Source: Coriaria nepalensis
Lineage: Eukaryota; Streptophyta; Magnoliopsida; Cucurbitales; Coriariaceae
DNA length: 64,000 nucleotides
Direction of reading: 5' to 3'
Assembly: GCA_027186245.1 (NCBI GenBank)
Contig: CP114481.1
Location: 55,560,569 to 55,624,568 of the forward strand
The notes beneath the pieces are model-generated. The model saw only the letters and a list, made by a program, of their open reading frames with translations, did no database searches and was not told where the DNA came from. How positions within the stretch are numbered: position 1 is the stretch's first letter; every line of letters starts with the position of its first letter. Below, in pieces: positions 1 through 12,033 of this stretch. A program made the position numbers and the translations under genes.

Positions 1-819
1 TGACACATTAAAGATTAATGTGTCATTTTGCATAATGTCTAACAACGCATGCTTAGCATTTGTTATTTTGCATGAAACTCAAATTAACATTTGTTTACTT
101 GAGGTCAACTTAAGCTACTTTTATTATTATTATGATTATTTATTTATTCATTCATTTATTTTGATTAATTAAACTTAAGCTCTTTTTAATCTTAAGAATC
201 ACCAAAAATATCTCATATTTTTTTTATTGGAGAATTAAAATTTATTAATTAATCTAGAATTCTTTTCCCACTACTATGCATACTTTAGCTTGTGTCAAAA
301 AATTCATTCTTACCAATATTGAACCTGGTCTCCCTAAGCTCAGGTAATCTAAGAGTAACATCGTCGGGAAGATCCTTAAAAGAAAGAAGGATATTTAATT
401 CATCATGAAAAGAGGCAAGACATTGGCGAGGTGTTACAACCTAGTATACTTAGCATCGCCTTACTTAGACAGGTCGGACTTACGTAATCAAACTCGCGAA
501 AGGGGGATCAGTGAAGAAGAGGTGTGTCAACCGGGTCTATTCGGCACCAAGCCACTTAACATGTTCAGACTTGGAGTATCAGACTTAGTAAATGGGCAGT
601 TGCACAGCTCAGTAGTCGAGCTGATAGTTCAAGTCGCTCATTGGGCATATAATGATGAAGAAGCGGGTAAGGCAGAGCAAGGAATGTTTTGACACTGATA
701 GTAGGAAACAAATTTGTTCTCTTCCATTATCAGAATCAGTGAGACAATGAAGAATGAGCATTAGATCACTATATGCATACCAACTCGATAATGCCCTGTG
801 TAAATGTGAAGCAGGCAGG

Positions 820-1400
820 AGCGGAGCCACATGGAGACCATCGGGGGCTGTAGCCCCCCACAGGTTTTTCTAAAAGAGAAAAATAATAATAATTAGGATA
901 GTTTTTGAGATTTTGGAAAAATTGTTAAATTTTGTATTTTTTTTTTTATTTTTATTTTGGAGAAAACTCATAATATTTAAAATAGTTAGGAACTTAGACC
1001 AAAATAATTGTTAAACTAGTTAGAACCCCAAAACTTCCAATAATGATTTATATCTCCCAAAACTTATTCTTACTAATTAAGAAACCTAAAAATGATCTCT
1101 TCCAATAATTCATTTATTCTAAAATATCTCATGCTTTTTCTTAAAATAATTTCTCACTCTACACCCTTCAAGCAAAGCACCCCATATCATAATCAAATGA
1201 TATTTCTTTCACTATAATTACTACTTTTTTCAATTAGATTGTAAAATTACTTAATCTTAGATTTAACCTAATACATTTAATATAAAAACTTCGATAATAT
1301 ACTTTTACCCCCCCCGCACCTTCAATACTTTTTTCTATATTTACCATTTTAGAAGCTTTAAAGCCTCCGTTGCGATGTAATTATGGCTCTACCACTAGAA
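820..1400. mobile_element. Possible non-autonomous DNA element
   Basis: The left end (about 820) reads gagcggagccac and is followed by a perfect palindrome, GGGGGCTGTAGCCCCC, near 844-859. The right end (about 1360-1400) holds an inverted partial match to the left end (atggctctaccac). The roughly 550 bases between are AT-rich and non-coding. GCGGAGCC ends with a nearby G/C-run hairpin recall degraded plant DNA-element termini. I could not define a clean target duplication, so class and exact borders are uncertain. Confidence 0.3.
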
Positions 1401-4052
1401 ATAGGGTTTATCTCATATGAGATAATATAAATATCAAAATCAGAAATTATTAAGATATAACTATTTAATATGAGAAATACTTATTATTTTTTTAAAAAAA
1501 AACTTACTTACTTCTAAAATTAACTTAGTTATCAGAAAGAATATATCGAACACAACTTTAGTACTTCCTTACCTTTCTCGTCTAGGACTTGACTCTTAAT
1601 TGGGTTAACATAATGTTACTGTTTGGCTTGACCAGATTTTGGCATCATATATATATATATTAGTCTTCTAATTTCTCTCTAAAATCTCATCAGTAAAAGA
1701 GTAAGGTAAGAGTTTGGCCAAAATAAAAGAAAAAATAAATAAATAAAGTGAGATAAGAGCAATAACGGGTCGATCATGATTGTGATTCGACGAAATACCA
1801 TATGCATGCATTAATTGATAAGCCATGCAATGCAGTCCCTCTGATGCAGGGTAAAAGTTGGGACAGAGATATATATATATATATGTATTTCCATATAACT
1901 GATTAACCCAATTAAGGTTCAAACTTCTAAGTTTTGCCTTCCTCTCCTCGATCGCTAGCTTCTAGTAGTCCCCGTCGTAATTAGGGCAAACACAGTTGCG
2001 ATCTTTCTGGTGGATGCATGCCATGTGCCATTATTTTATTGGTGGGGCCACTTTTAACCTACCCTAAATGAGCCCGGCCGGGAAATTTCGATATTGGGTT
2101 TGACGTACGTTGATTCTTCAAGATTTTTTTACAAAGACAAAAGATGTAAGACATTAGGACAAAACTAATCGCCTGACAAACGTAATTAATTTGATTAGTG
2201 CGGCGGCTTGTGAATCTGCTCTGAAAAAGTCTCCGCGCATTAATTCTGCCCGGACCTGGATGCGAATCCATTCTGATCCACCAGCATCATTCTACAGTCA
2301 ACAGTGAAGCTTCTTTTTTCTTTTTAATTAATTAGTTCCATACATACTTATTATTAGATCATGACATGCACGAGCCTTGTTTTTAATGGAGAGTGCAGTA
2401 CACTCAGCTTTCAAACGAGATTAGTCAACTGGGTGACTCCAATTGTTTGTCTTTATCATCCTATAGCACGTGGAGCATTGGGTCATCCATCGAATAAGGA
2501 AGCAAAATAGCAGATGATGGAAGGATTAATGGGCTTATACAATGTGATCCACTTGTCATGGACTCCAACAGTCCAACAGAGAAAATGGATCCCGGCCCAA
2601 AAAAAATCGGCCGAGGAAATATATTAAATTACAGTATGCCTTATTCTACTGTCTCCATAACTTGTACTATTTAGTTTATCTTGTAAATTTTCATGTAAAT
2701 AGAGCTTGAGAATAAATGGCAAGCGTGTGCCAGCCGTGTGATTGTCTTTTGTGTAGAAAAGTCCCCATCAAACCTTGCTGCAGCTTGGACAGGACAGCAT
2801 AACATCGTCTTCGTGTTCCCAAACATGGCCAATACTTAGGTACCATGACTTTTGTTATAACGTTTTTGGATGCTTTACCACTCTCCTATTGCTGTACCAG
2901 TACCAGTACCATCAGTATATATACTAATACAGCTACTATCACTAATCATCATAGTGGCTCACCACCATATATATATTAAAAAAATTCTTATATGCAATTA
3001 GTGCATAATCACATTTCATATCATATCTCATCTCAATTACACATTATTTTTATATGAGCCCTTCATTCATTTGACTATCTATGAAAGAAACAAACAAACA
3101 AGAAGTTGAAAGGGAGAGAGAGGCGGAAGGAGAACATGGGAACGTTACTCAGTTTAGTGCCCCCACAGTATTTTGTCACTAAGTCACAAGGTACAGTCAA
3201 ACCTATGTAAGCTTCGAAACGCGTCGGCAAACTATTAGACGGTTAGCCAAGTTAGATCTTCTGTATGTCGGACTCTTTGAGACCATTCAATAGTTTTTCG
3301 ACACGTAGAAAGCTCAGAAGAACTTAGTAAGATGGGATCTGAGCAGACCATGACCTAGCAGGACAGTGGAAAACTTTTAGGACTGTAGAGGAGAACTTTA
3401 TTATCGCCATTTGCCTCGATACAATGACCGACACGTAGTACTACCATGTCAAAAAATATCTAGGCGAGAAGAAGAGCACCAATGCCACATGGGCCATGCC
3501 ATGCTATGACCCAACCAAAACGTACCCTAGTGAAAAAAGAGTCGAAAAGGATTGATGGATGGAGACTGGAGAGCCCAGGACGAAATAGAATTATGTTGAC
3601 ATAAGTTGATTAGTGATTATGAGTCATTGAATCCCATTAAAAAATATACATAATTATATATTGAAAAAAAGTATAGGACAATTAAGGTGTAATAAGCTTA
3701 ACTGCTTGACTTGAGAGTTGACTGTTGAGATGATGGTTGTTGGTCGATCAAGACCAATTTGTGTATGTATGGGAAATTCGGGTCTATCTTAATTTGGAAC
3801 AAGTGAATAAATAATTCTTTTGTAATATTGAGAATTAAAGTTATCTTCTCAAATACTTAATTATATTTTAAGTTTACTATGATTCACACTTATCTAAGTA
3901 CGCTTAGTGATTTAGGTTCATTTGACTATATACTTATATGTACTTTGATATGAAAAGAAAAGAAAAGACACAATAGTATGTATACTTTTATATGTATATC
4001 GGTATATGACTGATGATCAGAGTAGCCCGGAGAAAAAAGCTAGAGTTGGTCC

Positions 4053-4060
4053 TTTATATA
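4053..4060 (+). promoter_or_regulatory. TATA-like box of the MADS-box gene
   Basis: TTTATATA lies 120 bases upstream of the MADS-box ATG at 4180, a suitable distance for a core promoter with a roughly 90-base leader. The leader is rich in gagag runs, common in plant 5' untranslated regions. The position supports the assignment, but AT-rich background makes chance matches likely. Confidence 0.4.
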
Positions 4061-4179
4061 CGAATACGTTAAATATTCCATAGCCTAATACATATACCAT
4101 ATATACGTTATATACACTGGTCCTTTCAATCGATATAACTTTATAGAGTGATAGAGAGGAGAGACAGAGGAGAGATAAG

Positions 4180-6858
4180 ATGGGAAGAGGGAGAGTTGTG
4201 TTGGAGAGAATAGAGAACAAGATCAACAGGCAAGTGACCTTCTCGAAGAGGAGGAATGGATTGCTGAAGAAGGCTTACGAGCTTTCCGTACTCTGTGATG
4301 CTCAGATTGCAGTCATCATCTTCTCTAGCCGTGGAAAGCTCTCTGAATTTGGCAGCACTGAGTATGAACCAGTTTATTAATCAATCAATTACGCATCATT
4401 TGCCCGATCCATAAGCTAACAAGCTTTGATATCAATTATTATTTTATTGTTAGATCCTGTTTACTGTTTTATATGGTTGCTTTTGAACTCTTTCTTTTGT
4501 ATCTTCAATCTTGTTTAATTAATTGTCGCCTTTTTGGCTGGATTATAGCTAGCCAGGTATGTACGGCAGCACAATTAGGATCTATATATCATTAATTTTT
4601 GCATTATTATAAAACTTTTTCTGTACCACAAATCTAGGGTTTCTCATTTCTTTCTTACTCTTTCTCCTTACATGGTTAATGTGCTCTCTCTTCCTCTCCC
4701 CACCTTAATTCTTAGATTTCTGAGGTCTGAAAAAGGAAAGAAATAAATAATTTGCCAGAAAAGTTAATGGCACAATTAAGTAAAACCCAGAAAGCAAACC
4801 ATAACAGCCAGGCTAGCTAGCTTACTTAGAAGTTTTTCTTGATTTGTCTTCTACAGATTAGAATGAACTAGTTTACCAGCTACAGCCTGTAATAATTTTT
4901 GTTTGCTTTATTGATGTTTGAAAGGAAAAATTTAACTTGATTATAACTAGGACAAGAAAAATGTGTTTTGAAGCTAATACAATCTCCAAACAATCACCAA
5001 AATCTTACACTAACTAGTTGAATTTTGAATATCAAGAATCTTAATAATAGATAATAGATTTAAACTTATTTTGTAATAGTTCAAATTTTTAATATAATCG
5101 GTAATTAATAAGTGAGATTATGTTTCCTTTGAAAGCTTGCTAGCTAAGTAGCTACATCATTCATTATAGCTAGCGGTTTCATTTCCTTTACCCGATGATG
5201 AAAAAAAAAATCATGGCTGACAAGTTTTGTTGATTTTTGTGTATATATACTTAATTATTCAGCATGAACAAGATCCTCGAATGGTACCGGCGGGCACATT
5301 ATACTCCCGAAGGCAACACCGTCGATGCTGACACGCAGGTTAATTAATTATTAGCTTCCATCATTTAACACTAATTTTGAGAAGTAGTATTAGTTAAGGT
5401 AACTATTTCCTGTTTTAATTTATATATCCTAAGTCAACTGATTATATATATATATATATTGTGTTTATAATGCTACAGGGCCTTTACCAAGAGGTCTCAA
5501 GATTAAAGGCTGAATATGAATCTCTTCAGAGGTCCCAAAGGTTACAATATTGAACATTTCTGAAAATTTTCGTATCAACTTTCCAACTATAAATATATTG
5601 TGAGAAATTAATTTCGTAGTGATTCAGATATAAATCATGTTGTTATTTTGTTTAGTAGAGTCGGGCGGTTATTGCCCGGAACAAAATTGCCGGAACCCGA
5701 ATTGATGTTCATTCATGAGATTTTAAATTATAAAGTAATCTGATGTGTCACGGTTAGATTAATCTCAAATATGCATTTGGGTACTAATGAGTTTGCATTA
5801 TGTTAGTGAATTTTAAATCTCTAGTCTTATAATTTTTTTAAGGCATTTGCTGGGACAAGATATCGAACCACTTAATCTGACAGAGCTGCAAAATCTGGAG
5901 AAACAGTTAGATAGAACTCTCTCACGAGCTAGACAGCGAAAGGTACGTATATAAATATACCTTATTCTTATCATATAGCATAAGTAGCTGGTCCAAGAAG
6001 TTGTTTAATGTGCCGTATTCCTCACAAATATTGTAGACACAAATGATGCTAGACCGATTAGACGATTTACGGAAAACGGTACGTACTTCTACCGTTTGAA
6101 CCTATATATGTTGGAGGTGACATGTCGTCATGCATACTAAAAAAACAAATTTAACTCCTGAAAGCCTACTTGGGTATAAATTTCATGAACATGTCTAACT
6201 CGTGTTAGTTGTTTTGTTTCTGTCTGCCTGAATCTGTGGACGAACAGGAGCGGGACCTTGCAGAATTGAATAATAAACTCCAGTCGAAGGTTTCTGATCA
6301 ACATGTCATGGATTATGCAGATATATATATATATATATTTAATCAAATTGATATTAATGTTACTTGTCTGATCTTTTTGTGTAACTCTAATTAGCTTGAG
6401 GAAGTAGTACATGAACCATTACAAGCTATTCAAGCTGGTCAATGGGAACGTAGCAGCATGATGCACAATCACGTGTGGTCTAGGGTGCACCCTTCACGAG
6501 CCAATCATGTTGGATCAGAACCAAGCTTAGGACGAGGGTATGTTATATGATGTTCTTTTCTTGTTTGTATCTCCTAGACATTTCTTTAGCTAGTTTAAAC
6601 TTCTGTTACAGTTAGAAGCTATTTTAACAGAAAACCGAAGATTTCTAGATCTCGTTGGAATTTGACAGGATCCTAGAAGTTCCTTGAAATGAACCTAGAC
6701 CGACTTAAGTAATAGTCCTAATTATTAAATCAGATTAACCTATGCATATTGTTGACAGTGAAATTGAGGACGAAGAAGATGCAGGAGAAGCAAGGATTAT
6801 GGGAGGAGGGAACCGGAGCGCGCTTCACCAGGCCGCCCGGACCGCTTCTTTCATTTGA
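4180..6858 (+). CDS. AGL6-like (AGL6/SEP clade) MIKC MADS-box transcription factor
   Basis: Nuclear floral-type transcription factor. The CDS joins eight exons at 4180-4361, 5263-5338, 5479-5540, 5843-5942, 6037-6078, 6248-6289, 6395-6537 and 6759-6858. All introns are GT-AG and phases match, giving 248 residues. Residues 1-60 are the DNA-binding and dimerising MADS domain (starts [20 protein letters not shown]). The I region follows, then a K-box coiled coil to about residue 168 with the AGL6/SEP signature HLLGQ...[10 protein letters not shown] and ARQRKTQMML. Exon sizes 42 and 42 for exons 5 and 6 are typical of MIKC genes. The C-terminal domain (two exons) is unusual: acidic [10 protein letters not shown] then a basic tail, and I do not see the usual AGL6 C-terminal motifs. 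The clade call rests on the K-box; a SEPALLATA-like member is the alternative. Confidence 0.88.
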
Positions 6859-7392
6859 TATATTATGAGAATGCCTTTGTAATTATTTTAGAGACTGCGC
6901 ATCTGAAGCGTTTAACTTGTCCATCTACTGATCTTATAAATTTAGTATGATCATCATACAAATTACTGCATTTGAAGTTTGGAATTGAATAATAAATTGA
7001 TTATTATGTGTGAATCCAATCGAACTACTGGACCTTACATAGAAATTTAATTGTGTGCTGTCTGTCACATTCTCTATGCATATCTAGATAGGGCTGTCAC
7101 ACAATTCCTTTCACTTTGGTGCATGTATGTATGTACACTTCCTCCACATTAATTACCACAAAATGAATCCAACTTCTTCTTACTATACATAAAGAATGCG
7201 TAACATAATCGAGATACATGAAAATATGAATTCCTTTTTACTAGGTTGCTTTCGGTTTTGTCTACCTCATGCCACACGTCGAATGATTTCTTTCCTCGTC
7301 TTGATTCCGATCACATCTTATTCCATTTTGAACTATGTATCTCCTCCTCTCTCTTCTACTCTTTGCGTGCTTTGCTCTGCTTCACTGATCAG

Positions 7393-8612
7393 ATGGCAAA
7401 CTCCACCTCTGGTACTTCCTCAACTGTTCCTGTTTGTTTGTGTTATGCGCATGATGAATTGCAACCTTTTGATTAATGACATAACATAATATTCATGTGA
7501 CTAATTAAGTACAGTTTGGGAAGAGAGGAAGATGAAGAGTAGTTCACGCTTACTCTTGCTTGCTACGTACATGTTGGGTTTTGAGACCAGATGCGTATAT
7601 TTGTTAGCAAAACATGAGACGAGAATGATGTTAACCATTTCCTATTTATCTTAATGACAATTAAAGGGAACAACAACTCCCTGGAGGGCGACTTTGTACC
7701 TACATTCGCTCGCCGGCGCACCTTCTTTCAAGAAAGTTCCTGGTGGGGCTCCGGCCAATGTGGCCATTGGGGTTGTTGGCAGACTTGGCGGCTCATCAGC
7801 TTTCATTGGCAAGGTCAAATATTTTCACCCTCTCTTCTTCGACCTACTATTAATTTCTATTGTTTATCTTTTCATATGATAATTTCCATTCTATAGGTGG
7901 GGGCCGATGAATTCAGATATATATTGGGTGTGATATTTTAAGACAGAACAAGGTGGACAGCTCAGGCTTACGGTTCGATCTGGCTGCAAGAACGGCACTG
8001 GCTTTTCTCACACTTAGAGATGGGGAAAGAGAGTTTCTCTTTTTCCACCATCCAAGCGCCGATATGCTTCTCACTGAATCAAAACTTAATTTGAGCCTGC
8101 TCAATCAGGGGAGTAGACAGAATAGAAAATACATTACTAGTTTTACTAAGAATGATCTTAATTTGACCCATGATTTATAATCAATAATTTTCAGGCATGC
8201 ATTTTACACTATGGTTCGATGAGTTTGATCAATGAACCATGCAAGTCGGCTCATCTTGCCGGGCGATCTGCCAAAAGTTCTGGTTGTATGCTTTCTTTTG
8301 ACCCCAATTTGAGGCTGCATTTGTGTCGATCTGCTGATGAGGCTAGGAAGATGATAATGAGTGTATGGGATCATGCTGACATTATCAAGGTATTAAGGGG
8401 GGAAAAAAATTAGTTGTACCAAATATTGCAATTTATCTTCTAAATTAAAGAGCTGGTATGGGGTGTTGCAGATAAGCGAGGAAGAGATTGCCTTTCTTAC
8501 CGATGGTGATGACACCCATATGATGATAAAGTGGTGTTGAACAAGCTGTTTCATCCTAATCTCAAGCTTTTGGTTGTGACTGAAGGTTCAGAAGGTTGCA
8601 GATACTACACAG
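7393..8612 (+). pseudogene. FRK: Fructokinase (pfkB family) pseudogene, FRK7-like
   Basis: A broken copy of a cytosolic or plastid fructokinase, which phosphorylates fructose to fructose 6-phosphate. Recognisable pieces in order: a possible start MANSTSGTSS at 7393; DFVPT then [29 protein letters not shown] (about 7690-7814, one frameshift); VGADEF (7898) followed by an in-frame stop and a frameshift; [20 protein letters not shown] to [10 protein letters not shown] (7954-8090); [17 protein letters not shown] to DPNLRL (8207-8390); ISEEEIAFLTDGDD (from about 8472), another frameshift, then NKLFHPNLKLLVVTEG...CRYYT ending at 8612. Several ancestral splice sites survive (for example AAG|GT after DIIK), so it is not a processed copy. 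One donor, after LLNQ near 8108, is lost. The C-terminal third with the catalytic GAGD motif is absent. Family identity is strong; the FRK7 sub-assignment is a lean. Confidence 0.85.
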
Positions 8613-8824
8613 GTGATATTAATCATCATTTTGATCTAAAAAAAAAAAAGAAAAAGAAAAAAGGAAGAAGAAGCAATAAATACTAGTCTCATATTATCAA
8701 TATCTCAATATTTTTGACTTTGTAACCATCTACAACAAGGGACCAACATGGCAACATGTTAAAGAAACAGCACGCAAGAAAATAATTTTCCAAATACCTT
8801 ACCAGAAAAGTAATGAAGCATCCA
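8613..8824. other. Junction between two pseudogenes
   Basis: About 210 bases between the cut-off end of the fructokinase copy and the stop codon of the MOS2 copy. It holds an A-rich purine run (about 8637-8675) and no coding signal. The fructokinase exons that should follow are missing here, so this is a likely deletion or rearrangement point. Confidence 0.4.
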
Positions 8825-9792
8825 TCAATAGCCCAAATAACTGGGATCGCCAACAAACTCTGCAATCTGGTCTAGGCGCACATTGAGCAAGGCATGGGAA
8901 TCAGAATCTCGAACAACAGCTATCTCTTTGTCAAGTTCCATCTCCACAAGATGTCCATAGACCCTGTTATGCTTACCAGACAAAATGAGAACAGGTCCGC
9001 CTCTCCTAGGAAGAACAGTCTCAAGAAGGTCCTGAGAGACCCCTTGAACAAGCTCTCTACTGTCATCCATGGCTAGATCACATGTTCCAGGTCCAACTAC
9101 ATCCACTACCTCTCCCTTTTTCTTGTACAACCTTCCTCCCTTCAAATCTCTGCTAATGATCCTCACCCGGATGTGACTTGTTAGCCAAGACAGTTCACTG
9201 TGATTTGTCCTCCCTCTCTCTTCTCATTCAACTTGCCTGCTCTTCCTCTTACCTTTCCCTTCATCTTTACCATCACCCTTTCGAATCTTTAATTCCATTG
9301 TTTTCTTCAAAAAGATTTCTTCCTTTTGGGACCCCTCTGTATATCTTTCTCTGTCCCTTTCTCTATCTCTATGTCTCCCTCCATTCATATCTCCTCTAAC
9401 TCTGCCTTTATCCCGCTCTCTTTCTTTCTCTTTCTCTTTCTGTTTCTATATCTCTCTGTCCCTTTCCCTATCTCCATATCTCTCTCCATTCATATCTTCT
9501 CTGACTCTACCTTTATCTCGCTCTCTTTCTTTCTCTTTCTCTTTCTGTTTCTCCATCTCTCCGTCCCTCTTAGAATGGGTCATAGCCACATCACTAACAA
9601 ATCCTAAGCCTTGCCAGTCTCTCCTCTTCTCATATTGAACGCACTTAACATCCTCTTTTCGGTTCTTACCAATTCCGAAGCCTTCACGCCAACCATACCC
9701 GGAAAGCAAAGCAGCAGCAAATCCCTCAACAGGAACCTCCTCAAAATCCTCAAATCCTCTATCCTCAGGTAGCCTTTTAAGATCACCTTGAA
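8825..9792 (-). pseudogene. MOS2: MOS2/GPKOW-type G-patch and KOW protein pseudogene, N-truncated
   Basis: MOS2 is a nuclear RNA-binding protein needed for innate immunity and microRNA processing in Arabidopsis. This minus-strand copy starts abruptly at about 9792 (GDLKRLPEDRGFEDF), then shows the G-patch (GFAAALLSGYGWREGFGIGK, 9730-9660), an Arg/Glu/Asp-rich low-complexity stretch, and a well-kept C-terminal KOW part (SWLTSHIRVRIISRDLKGGR, then LPRRGGPVLILSGKHNRVYG, ending GDPSYLGY). One frame runs throughout but is cut by TAG at 9446-9448 and TGA at 9224-9226. The low-complexity stretch is a tandem duplicate: KQKEKEKERERDKGRVRxDMNG occurs twice, on either side of the TAG. The normal N-terminal half is missing, so it is dead as MOS2, although a downstream ATG at 9166 could start a 113-residue KOW-only peptide. 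Confidence 0.87.
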
Positions 9793-10318
9793 AAGTTATA
9801 AAACGATATAACTTTGTTATTATGAGTAAGTTTCGGTTTTGCAATTATTCATAAATATGCGTCATACAGTAGTTAAGAGTTGTAAGATGAAATAAATAAG
9901 GATTTGCACTCTTTAATATTGGATGGATTTGACCAAATTTAACTAGATAAGGACTTAAAATTTACTAATCTAAAATTACAGATGTTGAATCCGTAATTTT
10001 CCTAAAATTTCAGCAGCAGTTAATCCTGATTTATCCTGTTATAATTAATAACTACTATGTTCTTTCAAGCCGTCCTCTCCTCATTTGGCTGCGTCGCTTT
10101 CTCTAAATTCACGTTCTTAACATGTCCCTGCACGTTCAATTTCCGGCAATGGTATATCACCCTCTCTCCAAACGGTAGCGAGCGCCAGGAAACTCCCGTC
10201 CAAACGACGCCGTAAAACCCAAATCGCGAGATTAAACGTAATAAAGGTGAGAGGGGGTCGGGTTGCTCAACTTGATTCAGATTTGGAAAACCGTAAACCT
10301 CAAAAGTTTTTGCAAGAA

Positions 10319-12033
10319 ATGGCTTCCAATCATTCGGCTGTGCTGGAGATCGGCCCTGACGGCCTCGCAAGAGAATCTCCGGTCATTGCCTACACTGAAA
10401 AGGTTTTATTCTCTGGCAACAATTTCTTCATCATTTCATTGTGGAGGTGATTTTAAGATTTATTTGTTAATTTTGAAATTTTTTTGCAGATAATTGAGGA
10501 AGAGCAGAATCAATTGAGGAAGTAAGTTTGTTCATCGAATTCCATCACATTTCTTAATTCTTCTCTTAGATCTGCTTTTGTATGTTCTGTTCAATTTAAT
10601 TGTAAAAATAGGGTTAAATAGGTGGTTGTTAGGGCATTAATGCTGTGTTATTGATGTGATTTGAGTTATGTCTAAGCGTAAGGGGTTTTGGATTCTAGGA
10701 GAGTGAGAATTTGATAATCAATTTTTATTTCTGTGAAGAACAGATTGTTATCTTGACTATGCAAAAATCCTCTGTATCCATTAGAGTCAATTGCCAGTGC
10801 CTTTTGTGCTCTGGGTAGAAGGACTTGAATCCTTTTAGTAAATCAATTTTCCGCCTTTTTCATTGTTTCATGTCAGGTATATTGAAGAGAATTACACTAA
10901 AATCCGTGATGTTGAACGTGAGCTAGCAAATCTTTCAATGGAGATGAAGCTTACAGCTGGGCCGAAGAAGGCTGGTAGACACTATCATTGTTTTTTGCTC
11001 TTGTACTCTATATATCGATCAAACTCTTCCTTATGTTTTTATACTGATTTTTGAATTTGCTGCCATGCATTATATTGTGTTCCTTAAGCCCTTGAGCATT
11101 TGCGGAAGAAAATTGAGATGTCTACGGAGAGAATACATAGTGCCAAGCTGAAGGAAGAACAGGCAAAGAAGGTCTTCCCTTACAAATTATAAAGTGTGTT
11201 GATGTTTTTACCATTAAATATAAAATCATTTATTTCAGCAGACTCCTAATACCTGCTATGATCTTGCTATGATGCATAATGACAATGCTTTAATTTGATG
11301 TCCAAGGAAGTCATGAATTTATCCAAGAGATGCTTACTTTGTTTTTATGTGATTAAGGCATGGGAAGAGGCATCAAAGGCAGTGAAAGATGAGGAAGCAC
11401 TTAAGCAGAAGCTATGTGAAGATTTAAATCAACTGGTACTTATCTTTTACAAAACAAAACATTTGAAATTCAAATGCTTAAGACTTTTTTCGTGATAATC
11501 TCATCATCTCAATAGGTACAAGAAAGCAGTAATTCTCAGTTATCAAGACTAGAGGAACTAAAAAGACGTCTAGAAGCGCTGAACCCAACCAGAGCTTCAG
11601 ACACAAGCAGAGCTTCAGTCTCTGTTAATCATGTAAGTTTGCTTTCCGTCTCTGTCCATCTTATTCCTTCTTATCTTCTGCTTAATGGCTTGCAAAACAC
11701 ACATATATGATAAGGGCATTCATTTGGTCAAAAGTTAAGTAAGACCTTTTGCATCCAACTGCATAGGACCCATCGAAAGTTCCTCGGACTGCCCCGGCTT
11801 CAGATACTCCCTCAGCTCTTCGACCATCAGAATCAGGTGGTGGAGTAACTGCAAATGTCCCCAATCAAGGAAATGGGCAAAATCAACAGGCTCCTTCAGA
11901 TGGAGAAGGAAGAGGGAAGAAGAGAAATCAGTTTCAGGGAAGAGGAAAGGGGATAGGAGCTGCGGCTAAGGGGAGAGGTTCTCCTGCTCCTGGTTGGACT
12001 GGAGCTGGGTTTGATGTGGATGGTAGAAATTAG
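10319..12033 (+). CDS. RAB6-interacting-golgin-like coiled-coil protein
   Basis: The CDS joins exons 10319-10402, 10490-10521, 10877-10974, 11089-11171, 11358-11435, 11516-11632 and 11767-12033. All are GT-AG and in phase, giving 252 residues. Residues 25-160 are almost entirely charged coiled coil (IIEEEQNQLRKYIEENYTKI, VERELANLSMEMKLTAGPKK, then EHLRKKIEMSTERI). The tail is Ser/Thr/Pro-rich, then RG-rich (GRGKKRNQFQGRGKG), ending GWTGAGFDVDGRN. The coiled coil matches plant proteins labelled RAB6-interacting golgin or SCYL1-binding-like in public annotation; a Golgi role is inherited from that label and is not shown here. The RG-rich tail would equally suit nucleic-acid binding. The start was chosen as the first ATG of the conserved frame. 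Confidence 0.85.

Larger units (their letters stand above)
1..4179. other. Gene-poor stretch upstream of the MADS-box gene
   Basis: No recognisable coding region. The sequence is mostly AT-rich, with two moderately GC-richer, non-coding-looking patches at about 390-850 and 3120-3620. Open frames here (for example 405-692) are short, have no family I recognise and no splice-site support. A possible non-autonomous element lies at about 820-1400 and is listed separately. Short TA runs occur near 1650 and 1870. The last few hundred bases should contain the promoter of the MADS-box gene. Confidence 0.5.

Noticed and set aside
405..692. 95-codon open frame with a balanced amino-acid mix
   Set aside because: No family resemblance, no promoter or splice context, and it sits in repeat-like sequence. 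The antisense frame at 609-830 is equally open.
9178..9607. Ser/Leu/Phe-rich plus-strand frames that look like membrane proteins
   Set aside because: They are the reverse complement of the Arg/Glu/Asp-rich linker of the MOS2 pseudogene.
10065..10370. Minus-strand frame of 101 codons over the golgin-like start
   Set aside because: Shadow of the plus-strand leader and exon 1; no family resemblance.
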